This document shows positions 47,411-59,645 of a DNA stretch of 64,000 nucleotides, piece after piece. Origin of the DNA: Nautilus pompilius (Eukaryota > Mollusca > Cephalopoda > Nautilida > Nautilidae); assembly GCA_018389105.1 (NCBI GenBank), contig JACATO010001004.1, forward strand, positions 246,001-310,000. Reading direction: 5' to 3'. The position numbers and the translations under genes were made by a program. A model generated the notes under the pieces. The model was given only the letters and a program-made list of their open reading frames with translations, was not told where the DNA came from and searched no databases. The stretch's first letter is position 1, and each line of letters opens with the position of its first letter.

Positions 47411-49575
47411 GGACGGTTTTTATTGGGGGAACGGGACGGGGGGGGCGCGTACCAAACGACGACATTAAAGACGAGCCATATTCGGGCCGATCAGGCGCCG
47501 GTAACAGGGGGACGGGCGAATGAAATGATTTGACCGCTTTGGGTTTTTCGAGTTTCTTCTGATATTTTGATAAATGAAGAAAGATAAGACATCTATTACT
47601 TTTTGCGGATGGGGTTAAGTAGGGGTGGGATTTTCTACAATAACCCTGTAGTGCGATTCACGTTCGTAGCATAGCGGAACCTTTCCCGTTGGCAATCGAA
47701 TCCCGTATCCCCTTAGACTCGCATACTTCGTCTGTCATCAAGGCAGTCACTCGTCCGCGATCGGAACTACTTTTAATAGCAGTAAACTATTTTAATTTAA
47801 TTACATTTTTCTTCTTTTCTTCTACAAATAATCTTAATAACTTAAAACAAAAAAACAAACTGTTCAACAATAAAACAATTCCATTTAAAATTTTTTAACC
47901 ACAGAGATTTAATTTTATTAACCTGGAACATCCCGTTTGATTAAAAGCTTTAATAAATCGTTACCATGGCTATTCCGGACGTAAAACAGCGCCATCTCTT
48001 GACAGAGTTTATACATACAGTCAGCTCGCTAGTTTAGAAGTCTCCCCACACCCTGATGTTTCACAGCATCACCTCTCCTGGTCCTCCCCAGAGACGGATT
48101 CAACCTCAGAAACCGTAATTTTGCTTTTGTAAAGCATCTCAGCGGATCTGTCTGAAGCACCTGTCTGTGTTGGGTGTACTTCGGGCATTCCCTGAAAGCG
48201 CTCAACAGTTTCAGCCATGTTATAATTGGGGCATGTCTCGAAAGATGGCCTCTCCTAATCTCCGAACATGGCCATTTAGGGAAGGATGACCCGGAAGTAG
48301 TCTGTACTGTAGATTTCTCCGGAACTAGTGAAAATCTCTTCCCACCTTTGTTGTTTTTAATTTCCTTAAATCGAAGTATTCGTTGTCGTCAGACTTCTTT
48401 AATTGTTCTCTAGACGTGCGTCATGCAGATTAAACCATTAGCCATGCGTTTATTAAACGCTAATATTTAGTTAAGGGAATTATTAAATCATGACTTTGCA
48501 TTAAACCATTCTCAGATCGTTAGCACCCGCACTCGGCGGTTTGGAAGTGTGCTCCCTCCCTTCTACTGACTGTACTAAGTAGTAAATCGAACCAACCAGC
48601 TGGGGACCTGAGCCATGCTCGTAGCCGCGATGGCCAACTGCAAAAGTAGTGACGTCATTAGACGATCGTAATGGCTTCGTGTTAACCTATGTTTACTTTA
48701 AATGCATATTTCAGCAGAATCATATTACACGAAGGGGACACTTAAATCTTTTTTCGCGGTACAAGATATATATACAAAGTTGTTCAACTCTCTACTTATT
48801 ACAACTTCAGGTTCGCTTAAAAAAGAAAATCCCTAAGCGAATTAACGAATAAGGGATCATTATTCGTGCAAGAGACAAAGTTTTTATTAACCCACGGAAT
48901 AAGATATCGTTTCAAGTGAAGAAAAAAAACTGTCTTCATTTCTGATGACCGGCACAAAGCACCGAAAGGCCTTCTTTACCTAAGACCTTTCATAACATTA
49001 ACGAGAAATTGGATATCTCGTAAATATCGTTTTTCGGTTTCTATGGCAAACCGAAGTTGATTTGTCCCTCGCCGCTTTTTTGTTGCCGGGGGAACCTTGC
49101 CGATACATTTGGAGTCACTGGGCCACCGGTCCTGTCACTCGGTGCATCTCGCCTGTTCGAATTCCACGCCTTCCCTTTCCCACACCTCACTTACGCCCAA
49201 CTAACGCGAGCTTGCGGGCTCCCGACCTACAAGTATTCGGTAAGTAATGCCTACTATAGTCTGGACTGTTCCACGACCGCTGTCTTGCGTCTCGGTGCCA
49301 GCTGCTATTCGTGTTACACGCTCGAGGAATTTTCCCCGACCGCTCCGGTTCGTTTAATTGCTTCTCAGCTCCAAGAAAACTCGTTACAACAAGAAGACCG
49401 ACATTAAAAACACAAACAAAAACGTCTCTACCAGAGATTTGTCGGCTTTGCATCTTCTTCTGTTGATGCTGCCGACTCAACGTTCTGAGACAGCCGATGA
49501 TGTTTCCGAAACACACACAAACACACAGAGAGAGAAAAACTCACCCCCTTTTTTGTGGAGAAATTTGACCCATAA
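47411..49575. other. Gene-free stretch
   Basis: No supported gene. A B-box-like CTGTTCGAATTCC at about 49160 may be SINE debris. A good donor-like string ATTCG|GTAAGTAAT occurs at 49237-49249 without a recognisable exon before it. Confidence 0.4.
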
Positions 49576-51958
49576 CACTGGTCAACAAAATTAAATGCAT
49601 TATACTCATTATGAATGCAAACCAACTTTTTTAGACTAATTTTTCATGCTGATTTCAAAATTTCACTCCATTTGTATGCAGTACATATCAGTTTTTCAGT
49701 AGATACATGCAAGTATTTACATATTTGTATATATGAAATCATTAGCGTAATAAATATGGACATATTATTTTTAGAAAGTAAATGAGTTTATTGAGTTAAA
49801 AATCATCACTATCATTCTACAAAGAGTGAATACACAAAAAATGGGTCAGACAAAACAGACAAAGTTAGAACAACAGAGTTAGAAACATTGTGATTTGGAT
49901 TTCCTGCGGTGTTCCTGATCTGGTTGATCACGGTAAAGTGTCCAGCAGTAGTCAGCCAGCATACTGTCATTCCAGAAGCCTTGGTACCGTTTCTCCATAG
50001 CACTAATGTCCTGGTGAAATCTTTCACCATGTTCATCAGACACTGCTCCAAGGTTATCTGCGAAGAAATCCAGATGGGAGTCCAAGAAGTGAACTTTCAG
50101 TGACATGCGACAACCCATTGCTGAGTAACATTTCAGAAGATTCTTGATGCCATCCTGGTAGTCCATTGCCTTCTTGTTGCCCAAGAAATTCTCACAGCTC
50201 CAATTGAAAGCATTCCAGGCAGGCAGTTCCAGTTCATCCAGTGTTGTCTTGAAGTTGACATCTTTGATTACTTCTCTGATTTGGGGTCCGACAAAGATAA
50301 CCCCTTTCAACTTTGCTTGTGTGATTTTGGGAAACTTTTCTACAATATACTCAAACCCTCTGGCATTTCTCTTCCCTAGTGTCTTTACAAACTGTTTCAT
50401 CAGTCCAAGCTTTATGTGCAAAGGAGGCAATAGGACATTACATGGATCTACAAGAGGTGTATTCTTGACGCTAGACAGTCCTGGCTGGTATGATGTTCTT
50501 GTCTGCCAGGTTGATTCCGAATAATGTCTGTCAGTTCCCAAACTATCCCATAGACACAAGAAACAACAGTATTTTGTGAAACCTGACTTCATTGCCATTA
50601 ACATTCCAATGACTTTTAAATCTCCACATATTTTATATGAGTATCTTTCATAGGCAATGGCATGAAGTAAAAGTTCCATATTCTCATATGATTCATGTGA
50701 ACGGAGTGTGCAATAGGAATGGAGGGCTTCAAATTACCATTATGGAGAAGTACAGCTTTTAAACTTCACTTTGAAGAGTCAATAAACAAACGCCACTCTG
50801 CAGGATCATGATTTTGTGATAAACATTCGAAAAGTCCATCGATTTACTGCAAAAGCAAAGCGGGCCTTCAACAGAAAAACATGTTTGTAGAACCACATTT
50901 CTCTGCCGAAAATAAGTTATATGAACACCGTGCTCTAGCAGATACTTCTCCTTCAGTCTTGATGCCAACAGTTCTGCTTTATCTTTTGAGAGGGATAGGT
51001 CTGTGACAAGGTTATTCAGTTCAGCTTGGGAAAATTTCTGAGTTTCAAAGCTATCTTCATCAGCCACGTAATCTTCCTCAGCAGCACTATCGTGACAGTC
51101 AGCATCATCATCTGATGTTTCAATACCATCATCTGGTGGAACTGGAATTGGCAGACTTCCATTGTGAGGCACAGGTCTCATTGCAGAATCAAAATTGGGA
51201 TACACATTTTGTGTTTATTCTTCATAGAAAATCCTGTGACATTTACTTTGCAAAAATAACAGTCATTAAAATGGTCTTTCGGCTCCCTCCAAATCATTGG
51301 AATGGCAAAAGGCATGGACTTCTTCCTCTTATTGAACCAGTCACGTAAGCCATTTGAGCAAGCTGAGCAGATAAAATGTGGTGCCCATAACTTGTCCTGA
51401 TCTCCAAGAGGACAGTCAAAGTATAGCTTATAAATCTTCTTGATCTCTGGTGCTATTGTACGTTTTTGAGCTTTCACAATAAATTGTCCACAGACATAAC
51501 AAAACACATCAGGAGGATTTCTACACTGTCTTGACATTGTTAACACTGTAAAACAAGTAAGGAAATAGATACAAACGGTTATACTTATATTGAATTTGAG
51601 ATGATGAAATATTTCGTCAGACCAATTATGACTGGACAATTTGAGATGTTGAAATACCTATTTCATCAGACAAAACTTGATTGGTTAATTTAAGATGATG
51701 AAATATTGCATCTGAACTATGCAGCAATGAATAATGTAGTTTATTTTAAAGGTATGTTTCCACGATGTAAATGAAATACATGCATACATGTCATTAATTG
51801 GAATTTCTATATAATGCATGAGCTAAAACCAAAAAACTTTCTCATCTTGAAAACTGTACGTGATTTCAAAAAACTAATTGTATATTTGAAATCAGCATTA
51901 AAAACTACACTAAGTACACCTTGGCATATGCTTGATGAAAAATACTTGTTGACCAGTG
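49576..51958 (-). mobile_element. DNA transposon with CACTGG termini, possibly CMC/Chapaev3-like
   Basis: The ends are inverted repeats CACTGGTCAACAA (13 bp, perfect). ATGCTGATTTCAAA is repeated in inverted orientation 60-70 bp inside each end (49646-49659 and 51885-51898). The outer flanks are TAA on the left and TTA on the right: a TWA-type 3-bp duplication with one change, or alternatively a TA duplication if the terminal A is part of the repeat. CAC-starting ends with TWA duplications are reported for Chapaev3 elements of the CMC superfamily. The 2,383-bp interior holds one minus-strand gene. Three diverged copies of a GATGATGAAATATTT motif lie near 51595-51710. Confidence 0.8.
49879..51537 (-). 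pseudogene. Broken gene of the CACTGG transposon (presumed transposase)
   Basis: Start ATG at 51537 (MSRQCRNPPDVFCYVCG); end at 49879. The N-terminal part has cysteine pairs suggestive of zinc binding (CYVC, CSAC, CYFC). An acidic linker (SDDDADCHDSAAEEDY) follows. The C-terminal part contains CGDLKVIGMLMAM, TKYCCFLCLWDS, LLPPLHIKLGLMKQFVK and SDEHGERFHQDI. Such proteins occur in Hydra, spiders, aphids and other invertebrates, usually as uncharacterised. The conserved Asp (GDLK), CxxC and Glu/His (HGERFH) could be catalytic, which is inference. Breaks: a one-base loss near 51200, a frameshift near 50840, TGA at 50766-50768 and a frameshift near 50698. The last 266 codons are uninterrupted. 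Confidence 0.82.
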
Positions 51959-51961
51959 TTA

Positions 51962-54159
51962 TTAACTTTTAACACGAAAAATACTAGACACAAACATGTA
52001 AAGCCTACTTTTAAACACAACCCCCCCCCAACGTATTAGGGGGGGTCAAGTTGTAAGGCTTGTATAAGGAAAGTAGACGGCGAATTAACCCTGTCCTGAG
52101 TCGGAAAACGAGAACGAGGCTAACACCAGCGACCGACTGCATGAGGAGGGAGAGAGGTTCGTACGTCAGCCGTCGTTGGACGTGACGAAGCGTCGGTAGA
52201 GTACCGCTTCTCTCCCCTACTCGCCCTCACACGCTTGGCCACCGGGGTAGATTCCCCACCAACCCCCCTCTCGCCAACAGAAAATATCGGTAAGTGGAAT
52301 AAACTACTGGCGGACGCCCATTAACAGGAACCGTGCTATACAGTTGTGCGTGGTGACTCTGCGGGCTCACAGAAAAAGAAAATTGATCCATACTTCATCG
52401 TCAATTGACGGTCAAATCTAACAGCGGGCCCCGAGCGTACAATGTAACCACGTCATGGTGAGTGATGATATATTATACCCGAGCATCTGGAGATTTTACA
52501 AAGGGGGGGTGAGAAGTTTACAACCCTGAAAATAAGGATGCCTTTACCATTCGCACTATTTAGGTCCGTCGTTATGGTCATTAGAAGAAAAAACAAGGTT
52601 TCCGCTTGTAACCGACATATACCGGAAACCTTGGAATTCTACACAACTTATTAAATATCGGCCTAACCTTAAAAACAGTGCGTCAAAATTTATCGCTTTT
52701 GATCATTATGAATAAATAAAAACTGTCCATCATATCCGATATCTGAGATTAGTTTTACATAAAATACAGGCAGCAGCCACTGGACGATCAGCACAAATGA
52801 TGACTTTCTGTATTGGTGAAAATAAAGAAGAGTTTCCCCCCGCGAAAGCGTCACGTGGGATTTAAAGAGTTGTCTCCCTCGTCGGTACTGCTCGTTGGAT
52901 TTTTACTGTTACCTGGAATAATATCCGCTCAGAAAACAACTCACCTGATTTTTCTTGTCATTCCTGTTTTACACGTCATTTCCCCCGCACAACGAGAAGA
53001 TTTCACAAAGGAGTTTCATTGCAAGCTCCTTGATTGTGAAACTCGCTTATTCTGTGTTCACGACCTTTCCATTGATGCCCTGATGGCATGTTTAAACGAA
53101 GCTGATCACCTATGAATATTCATAAGTGCCACGCAGTAAATTATTATTATTAAATTCCATTTTTAAATTATTAAAAAAAAAACTAGAAAAAAAAAAGCAA
53201 GCCATTTCTTCTGTTTGATTGTTTTCCTTGTTTTGCCTTGTTAGCTCAGCTTTGCGCAGTAGATCAGGTGAGAAGTTATCTTGACAGGTAATCGATACGA
53301 CAGCGGTCTTTCCTCAAGATCAGGGCCAATCCAGAGGGCGCCGGCTGCTACACACGCGTCTTTACCTGCCAACCGCTATGGCCGCCACGTCGAAATCCAA
53401 GCGCCTGTGAACCTACAGTTCGCGTTTATTTAATTTGGGGAAATTTATTAATTCGCTCCACTTGCACTCCGCGCCATTTTCCTGCGAGAGGGGTTTGTCT
53501 GGAACATCGGCGGTAATCGACGCGAAATCACATCAGATGGGGGGGGTGGCGGCAAGCCGTCGGTAACTAAACGAGGAAAGCATTTAATAACAAACTTAGC
53601 GGGTTAACACCGATCGCTTACCTGGTTCTAATGGAGATGGCTGTCGGGGTTGGACTCTTAAAGAGAAGCGTCGCCAACATAACGGCGTTGATCCGGCACC
53701 CAAACCTCTCTTAAATAAGGGCCGATTTCGAGGAACGGCAAGAGGCCCTCACTGTCTGCCGTGTTTTCCGGAAATCAGCAAATATATGGGAGGTAGCGAA
53801 GTTAAATATATCAACAACGGGATCTCGTGCAATTTTAGAAGGAAAAAAATTTTATTATTATCGAACCAACCGATTTTGTGACGAGTTGTTTTTTTTTTTT
53901 TTCGTGATTCGTTGACTTCAGTTTCTTCTCTCCATCCTCCCCCCCAACCACCCTGGACCGAATATCCGAGATTTACAGCCTGTTGAGGAAGCTGCTGGTG
54001 TGCTGGACCGAACCTTCGGGGCTTATCGTGGCTGCGTGAAAAGCAACCTTTAAGAAAAATTCCAGCAAACATTTTCTGTTGTCTTAGTTTCGGCTACACT
54101 TGTTGACGGAGATAGTGCAGGCAGAATAAATTAGCAATCCGGAATAATGTTCCAGTTTT
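51962..54159. other. Gene-free stretch, CpG-rich at 52.06-52.45 kb
   Basis: No recognised gene. 52060-52450 is CpG-rich and ends a possible non-coding exon at CG|GTAAGTGG (donor GT at 52290), so it could be a promoter with first exon; support is weak. A 100-codon frame at 52813-53115 has hydrophobic stretches but no ATG start. Confidence 0.4.
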
Positions 54160-54290
54160 TGGATGCCGCGAGTTTCGAACCCGTGGCCTTTTGGTGGCTT
54201 CCATATTTAGCAGGGAGGGTTCATATGTTCAACAGGGGGATGCCAACGGATGGATGCTCCGCCAGAGTGCACGATGCTGCGACCAGCTGT
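54160..54290 (-). mobile_element. SINE-like element, minus strand
   Basis: On the minus strand GGGTTCGAAACTC (54170-54182) is a good B-box. An A-box is not clear, and no cloverleaf can be drawn with confidence. Confidence 0.25.
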
Positions 54291-55252
54291 TCTTAGTGCG
54301 TGTACCACCGGTGATTGCCCGTCCGCGATCACTGCTGGGTTACGTAGAGCAAACGTTGCCTCGCCATTGGTACGATACCAATCAAAACTAACTGTCATCG
54401 TTTCAAAGTCTTTTCGCCGCGGATTTAAAATCAATAATAATCAATAAACAATACACAACTACGCATAAAAGTACACCTGATACCCCCTTTGTGGGCTGCT
54501 TCACGGCCTTTCCCCGCAACCTTCTGACGCATTTGTTGCTCACGAAAACATCGGGATTGACCTGTAGAAAAAAACAAACAAACACAAAACATAGATATGC
54601 GCCGGCTATTCTAATTGTGGGCTTACCAGTGAAATATCCGACATTTCCTTAGTTACGCAGTTCATATTCTACAGTTGAGTCACGAAGAGACAGCGACAAC
54701 AACATCTGCATGTCTTCTTCGGGGTTTCGCACTTCGCTTCTGTGTACTTTAAGTTTTGCGCTGCATCTGCGTTTTCCACTTCTGTTCTCTCTTATTTAAG
54801 TGTCAGCACGGACGTCCGAAAGAGGGAGATAAAAAAGAAAGGGGAGGCAACTGCACCCACGCCAAGAAACTTGATGGCGACGGCGTAGCGATGGCGTTAT
54901 TTTTCGACGGGTATAATGCTCACCGGCAGGCAAGAAACGATGAGCTTGATCGCACCTTGCCGAAGGAAAAAAGTCAAAAGGCCGGAAGTGAGAGGGGATG
55001 ATACAGAATATATACAATGGGAGGCAGTGGCAGAGCATGCGTTTATCAGGGTATATATATATATGCCTTTCTGTCTAGTTTCGAGAAACAAGCTGATAGG
55101 TTAGTTAAAGAAATAAAGGGCTCGTCATTTGGTTAGTGTAACTGTGTTCTGAATTAGTTAGTGACCCCCCGCACCCACCCACCCCGGTCACGTCGAGTAC
55201 GGTTTGCGTTCCTATTTGTTTCAGATAATTTGTTAATTTCCATTTTTCGAAA
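54291..55252. other. Gene-free stretch
   Basis: No supported gene. A (TA)n run lies at about 55051-55063. Confidence 0.5.
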
Positions 55253-57480
55253 ATGGATATCAGAAAGGCTTTAGCGTTGCGGAAATGAGAAACACCAGAG
55301 AAGGAAGCCAGAGTTTAGGAGCAAAGCGGCTCTATCTCTGGTCCAGATTCAGCAGCAGCTGTTAAATGTGATCAGCCAAATCATCCTGACGATGATCCTG
55401 ATGTCGGATTTATGTTAATTCGTATACAAAACTAGCGGGGAAATCGTGGAACACAATCCGCTTGTTAGAAGTGACTCGTCCCCTGCGAATTGTGATTTCC
55501 AGAAGAATGCAATTGGAACAAAAGAGTTTCCGTCGTGTGTGGCTAAATCGATATCCACCGTGGCTTAGTTAATTCTCAGACCTATAAGAAGCGATTTGTC
55601 AACATCGTACAACTTTCTCACAGCCAGTTAGTCGTAGAACACGGATCCTTCCCGTTGGCACATTTTTCATGAAAGTGCAATTAGCCATAATTGGCAACAG
55701 AGATGAGCAGGTGATTGGGATGCACCGAACCTTTTGGAGATCAGGAAGGAGGATGATGATTTGAAACGGGGTGTTGAGCAGAACCGGAAAGTATCATACC
55801 CAATATGGTCGACCATTTTATTTTGTTGTACACATGGCATCGCTTTACCTGGTAAGGGGAAGCAAAACTGGAAATGTTCATCTTTTTAATTTTCGTACCG
55901 TTAGACCACCTAGAAAATGGTCCAGCTGATGGTCGTTGTGCATGTCTGTGCAGAAGGTGAACTAATCAGTCTCTGTGAAGAAAGTATCAGGGAGGAAATA
56001 CCTACTGGAGCAAATGATTCCACTGGATTTTCAATAATTGCTGTTGAAAGTGCTGATATCTGGAAAGGAGCAATTGTCACTTGGTGCATGTTTCACCGAC
56101 ACAACGACCACTGAAAATATCGTCTGAAAGTAATATTTTGGACTCGCAAGATCGTATGAACTGGATGATGCTTCTATTGCCAATACCGTCATTGATCAGT
56201 GTACCAAGTTTGGCTCGAATCTAGAAAAACTATATGGCCAAGGATACGATGGCTGCTCTACGACGGCAAGAAAGAAAAGGCTCTTGCAATTACAGTAAAA
56301 CGCTAGTATCTAAAATCCGTGTCCGTTGCGGTGCTTACGCACTCAGTCTGGTTGTGAACGACTTGAATTGTGCACCTGAGACACGCGATACAACTGGTGC
56401 AATCAAAGCCATCAGCGTTTTCCGCGAGAGTCCGAAAAGAATGCCTTTTCCCAAATGTTCCACTGCCATCTTAAAAAAACGTTGGATTGTAAAGCACAAG
56501 AGTATTAGAAAAAATTTCTGACAACTCTGAGCACATTTTTTGGGTAAGTTAAGACTACTGACCACTACAGCTTTAGGTAAAACACATGGTGTACACCAAT
56601 TAGCATCTACTTCGAGGACAGTGGCGTTTGTTTTCCGTCTGACTGTAATTTCTAGTCTTTCAGCGATGCTAGAATCTGTAACCCGATCTCCCCAATCCGC
56701 TGAGCTTGATACTGTAATTTCTAGCCTTTCAGCGATGCTAGAATCTGTAACCCGAGCTCCCCAATCCGCTGAGCTTGATACTGTAATTTCTAGCCTTTCA
56801 GCGATGCTAGAATCTGTAACCCGATCTCCCCAATCCGCTGAGCTTGATACTGTAATTTCTAGCCTTTCAGCGATGCTAGAATCTGTAACCCGAGCTCCCC
56901 AATCCGCTGAGCTTGATACTGTAATTTCTAGCCTTTCAGCGATGCTAGAATCTGTAACCCGATCTCCCCAATCCGCTGAGCTTGATACTGTAATTTCTAG
57001 CCTTTCAGCGATGCTAGAATCTGTAACCCGATCTCCCCAATCCGCTGAGCTTGATACTGTAATTTCTAGCCTTTCAGCGATGCTAGAATCTGTAACCCGA
57101 TCTCCCCAATCCGCTGAGCTTGATACTGTAATTTCTAGCCTTTCAGCGATGCTAGAATCTGTAACCGAGCTCCCCAATCCGCTGAGCTTGATATCATATA
57201 AGTTTATGATCACGTTCAGAAACTTATAAGGGCCTTTCGTGAACACCGACAAAAAGTAGAAGATCAGTTCACCGAACCTTTCGCTAAAGTCTGACAGTTA
57301 TCGAAGAATCGAACACTGAATTATCTGTTCACAGACAATTCAGACGGCAGACATTTCGATCTGGTGTTGTGTTCAATCCTGTACAAATGGCGCCCTTTGG
57401 ACGTGAAGAATTCAAAAACCAAATTCTAAGATTAAATGAAATGTACGAAATTGGAAACTTTGGAAGCCGAACCTATCACC
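55253..57480 (+). pseudogene. Decayed hAT transposase, ZMYM1/DUF4371-like
   Basis: Ordered fragments fit a hAT transposase of the DUF4371/ZMYM1-like group. They are MDIRKALALRK at 55253, LLEIRKEDDDL near 55730, FSIIAVESADI near 56022-56056 (the family usually has a D-E-T/S-x-D block here), LDDASIANTVID then LYGQGYDGCS at 56161-56259, and VFRESPKRM at 56417-56443. The core from about 56234 to 57160 is in one frame with stops at 56519-56521 and 56528-56530. AFREHRQKVEDQFTEPFAK at 57232-57288 resumes the family pattern one frame over. Several frameshifts make it non-functional. Ends were not found. The core contains an eight-unit in-frame minisatellite. Confidence 0.8.
56642..57192 (+). repeat. 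Eight-copy 69-bp minisatellite inside the hAT core
   Basis: Units start at 56642, 56711, 56780, 56849, 56918, 56987, 57056 and 57125. Seven are 69 bp and the last is 68 bp. Copies are nearly identical; the main variant is CCCGATCTCC versus CCCGAGCTCC. Each unit encodes 23 residues (VISSLSAMLESVTRSPQSA plus ELDT) in the hAT frame. The one-base loss in the last unit moves the register to exactly that of the downstream hAT segment at 57232. The minus strand is also open, because the unit has no stop in that frame. Confidence 0.95.
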
Positions 57481-59486
57481 TGGTCTAACATAGGGTCCAA
57501 AATTTGGGGGGGGTGCGTTAGCGAATTTTAAAAAAAATGGACCCATCGAGTTGTTAGGGTTCTGATCTATTCCCTTCCACTCATCAGGCCACTCGTGATG
57601 CTCTGCCGTGACCGGTAAACGACCTGCACAGCGGAAGGGTCGCTTAGCACAAGGAGAAGGATGAAAACGCGGCTGCGGTCGACAGTGGCGGACGATTCGC
57701 CTGTCGGGGGCTTTGTATGATACGTGTTCATAGAGCAGAAATTGGGGCTAAGAAGCAGGAACTTATTCAAAAAGCAATGGATGAATTTTGACAGAACCAG
57801 AGACGTTAACCCTTTGTATTCGATAAAAGTGTGGTGTGTGTGTGTGTGTGTGTGTGGTTATTGAGAGCTCTGACGGGGCGGCCAATAGCAGAGGAAGCAG
57901 ACAAACGTCGGAAAAATTGATTAAATTTTAAAATTTTCTGAATGGATCGCAAGAAATATTTCTTAAGTAAAAGAAATTATTGATCAGGATCAAATACCTC
58001 TGAAAGGAGATCTTATTTTTACGTTAGTATGCCTCCATCGCTGGGCACATTCACCCAACCTGATATTATCTTGTCAGTCCATCCTCCATATATATACGGT
58101 ATAAGTCGGAATTAAAGAACTTTGATCATCTCCTGCCCATTCGGCTTGATTAACGGTGACCTTTCGAGAAAAGGTCAAGAGCAACTATGATGTCTCTGTA
58201 GTTACGACGTCGGCAAACATCAAAGAGATCCTCTTTTAAAAAAATAAAAAAAAATTCTGGAAACTAATGAGGCAGATGCAAAGCTGCTTTCCATCATCTT
58301 GGTTACAATATCTGTATTCAGCGGTAGCTTAATTACATCTTATCTTCTGGGTTCTTATCGACGCCCGTGTCTGGGTTATCTGCCGAGTGTGAAATAGCTC
58401 CTAGCATCTTCCCGTCTAAGTATGGTGAAGGAAGCTTCTGGTGAGAGCCCAGAAAATATCCTGGCTATCGCTGTCGGCTTCTTCTTCCTAAGAACTACAT
58501 TTGTTTTACTTTGGCATTCATAGCTCTACGGATTTCCGTAAGTTACTCCACATTATTAGTAAATACCTGTCATAAGAGGAGGATAAGTTATTATATAACT
58601 TTGATTTTAATAAAATGTTTTGTAAAATAAACTGTAAGGGCAAAAAAAAAATGCATTTTAAAGTTGACACCGAGTGTGCCAAGGGCTGCAATTAAAATGT
58701 GACCAGTCAGTCTACAAGTCATCGACGTATTTTCCAGGCGTATGAAACTCTCATTTATCTGTGTAGTTGAGTTATCCATCAAGAGAACTGCTTTAGCCTT
58801 CAAAGGGAAGCATTATTCCCTCTGTAGAACGTCAGAATATTCAGAAAAGGATTTTATTCCTGATTCCGACCGGAACTCGAGCATTGTAAGAAATATCGAT
58901 AAGGTATCGGTCTTCGGGTTATTTCTACGCCTCAGGAAAAAATTTTTCGTTTTCTAAAGGAGCCCAGATCTCTCTCTCTCTCTCTCTCTCTCCCTTCCTC
59001 TCTCCTCCTCCTCCTCCTCCCCGTTTGTTGCTGTTTTTCAGCAGCCTCGTTTCCAGTAAAACTTAGTTCGACTTTCAGTGTCACGGCCGATAGACGTCAT
59101 TTCCCCAGTGATGGAGAGAGAGAGAGAGAGAAATCGTCTCAAACCCAATTTTCTTCCGTTTGATTTAGCGTCAGGCGTCGTTCGTTAGAAGATTCTCTTC
59201 CTCCGCATCTCGGCTGGACGAGGGGATGTCTACAAGGCCGATCAATGCCAGTACGTGGTTTTTTTGGACTGAAATGCCCGAGCTGCTCGTGCTTCTCTCG
59301 ACTGTTTTCGTACATTTCCATTCCGACTTAAGAGACGTTTGTTTATGTTTCCCACGTAGAACATCGGACTCTTCATCATCTTATTAACCCCGGTCCGGTT
59401 TTTTAATCTCCGCTCTGGTAACTCTACGGTGGCTCGTATGACGTCTTCATTAGCTTACCATAACATAGCACTGACATTTAGATTGT

Positions 59487-59487
<1 letters not shown>
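57481..59487. other. Gene-free stretch with short simple repeats
   Basis: Contains a (GT)n tract at 57833-57856, (CT)n and (CTC)n at 58970-59020, and a short (GA)n at 59114-59130. No gene recognised. Confidence 0.5.

Positions 59488-59527
<40 letters not shown>
59488..59527. repeat. (AAT)n microsatellite
   Basis: Forty bp of AAT repeat immediately before a SINE-like head. Confidence 0.96.
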
Positions 59528-59528
<1 letters not shown>

Positions 59529-59645
59529 GGTTCTGGTTGCGCAGTGGATTAAAGAGTTAATCCAGAAACATAATCAACCGGGGCAGTCGAACGTGGGGGT
59601 ACTGACAGGTCCCCGCCACACCTACACTACCCCGCCAAAAGTATT
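59528..59645 (+). mobile_element. tRNA-derived SINE-like element
   Basis: GTTGCGCAGTGGATTAA at about 59536-59552 is a good A-box. AGTCGAACG at 59585-59593 is a weakened B-box. The AAT repeat sits directly upstream. No cloverleaf; probably an old SINE head. Confidence 0.45.

Noticed and set aside
56335..57252. 305-codon minus-strand frame with 23-residue repeats
   Set aside because: It is the antisense of the hAT minisatellite. The plus-strand frame matches the hAT family on both sides, so the minus frame is incidental.
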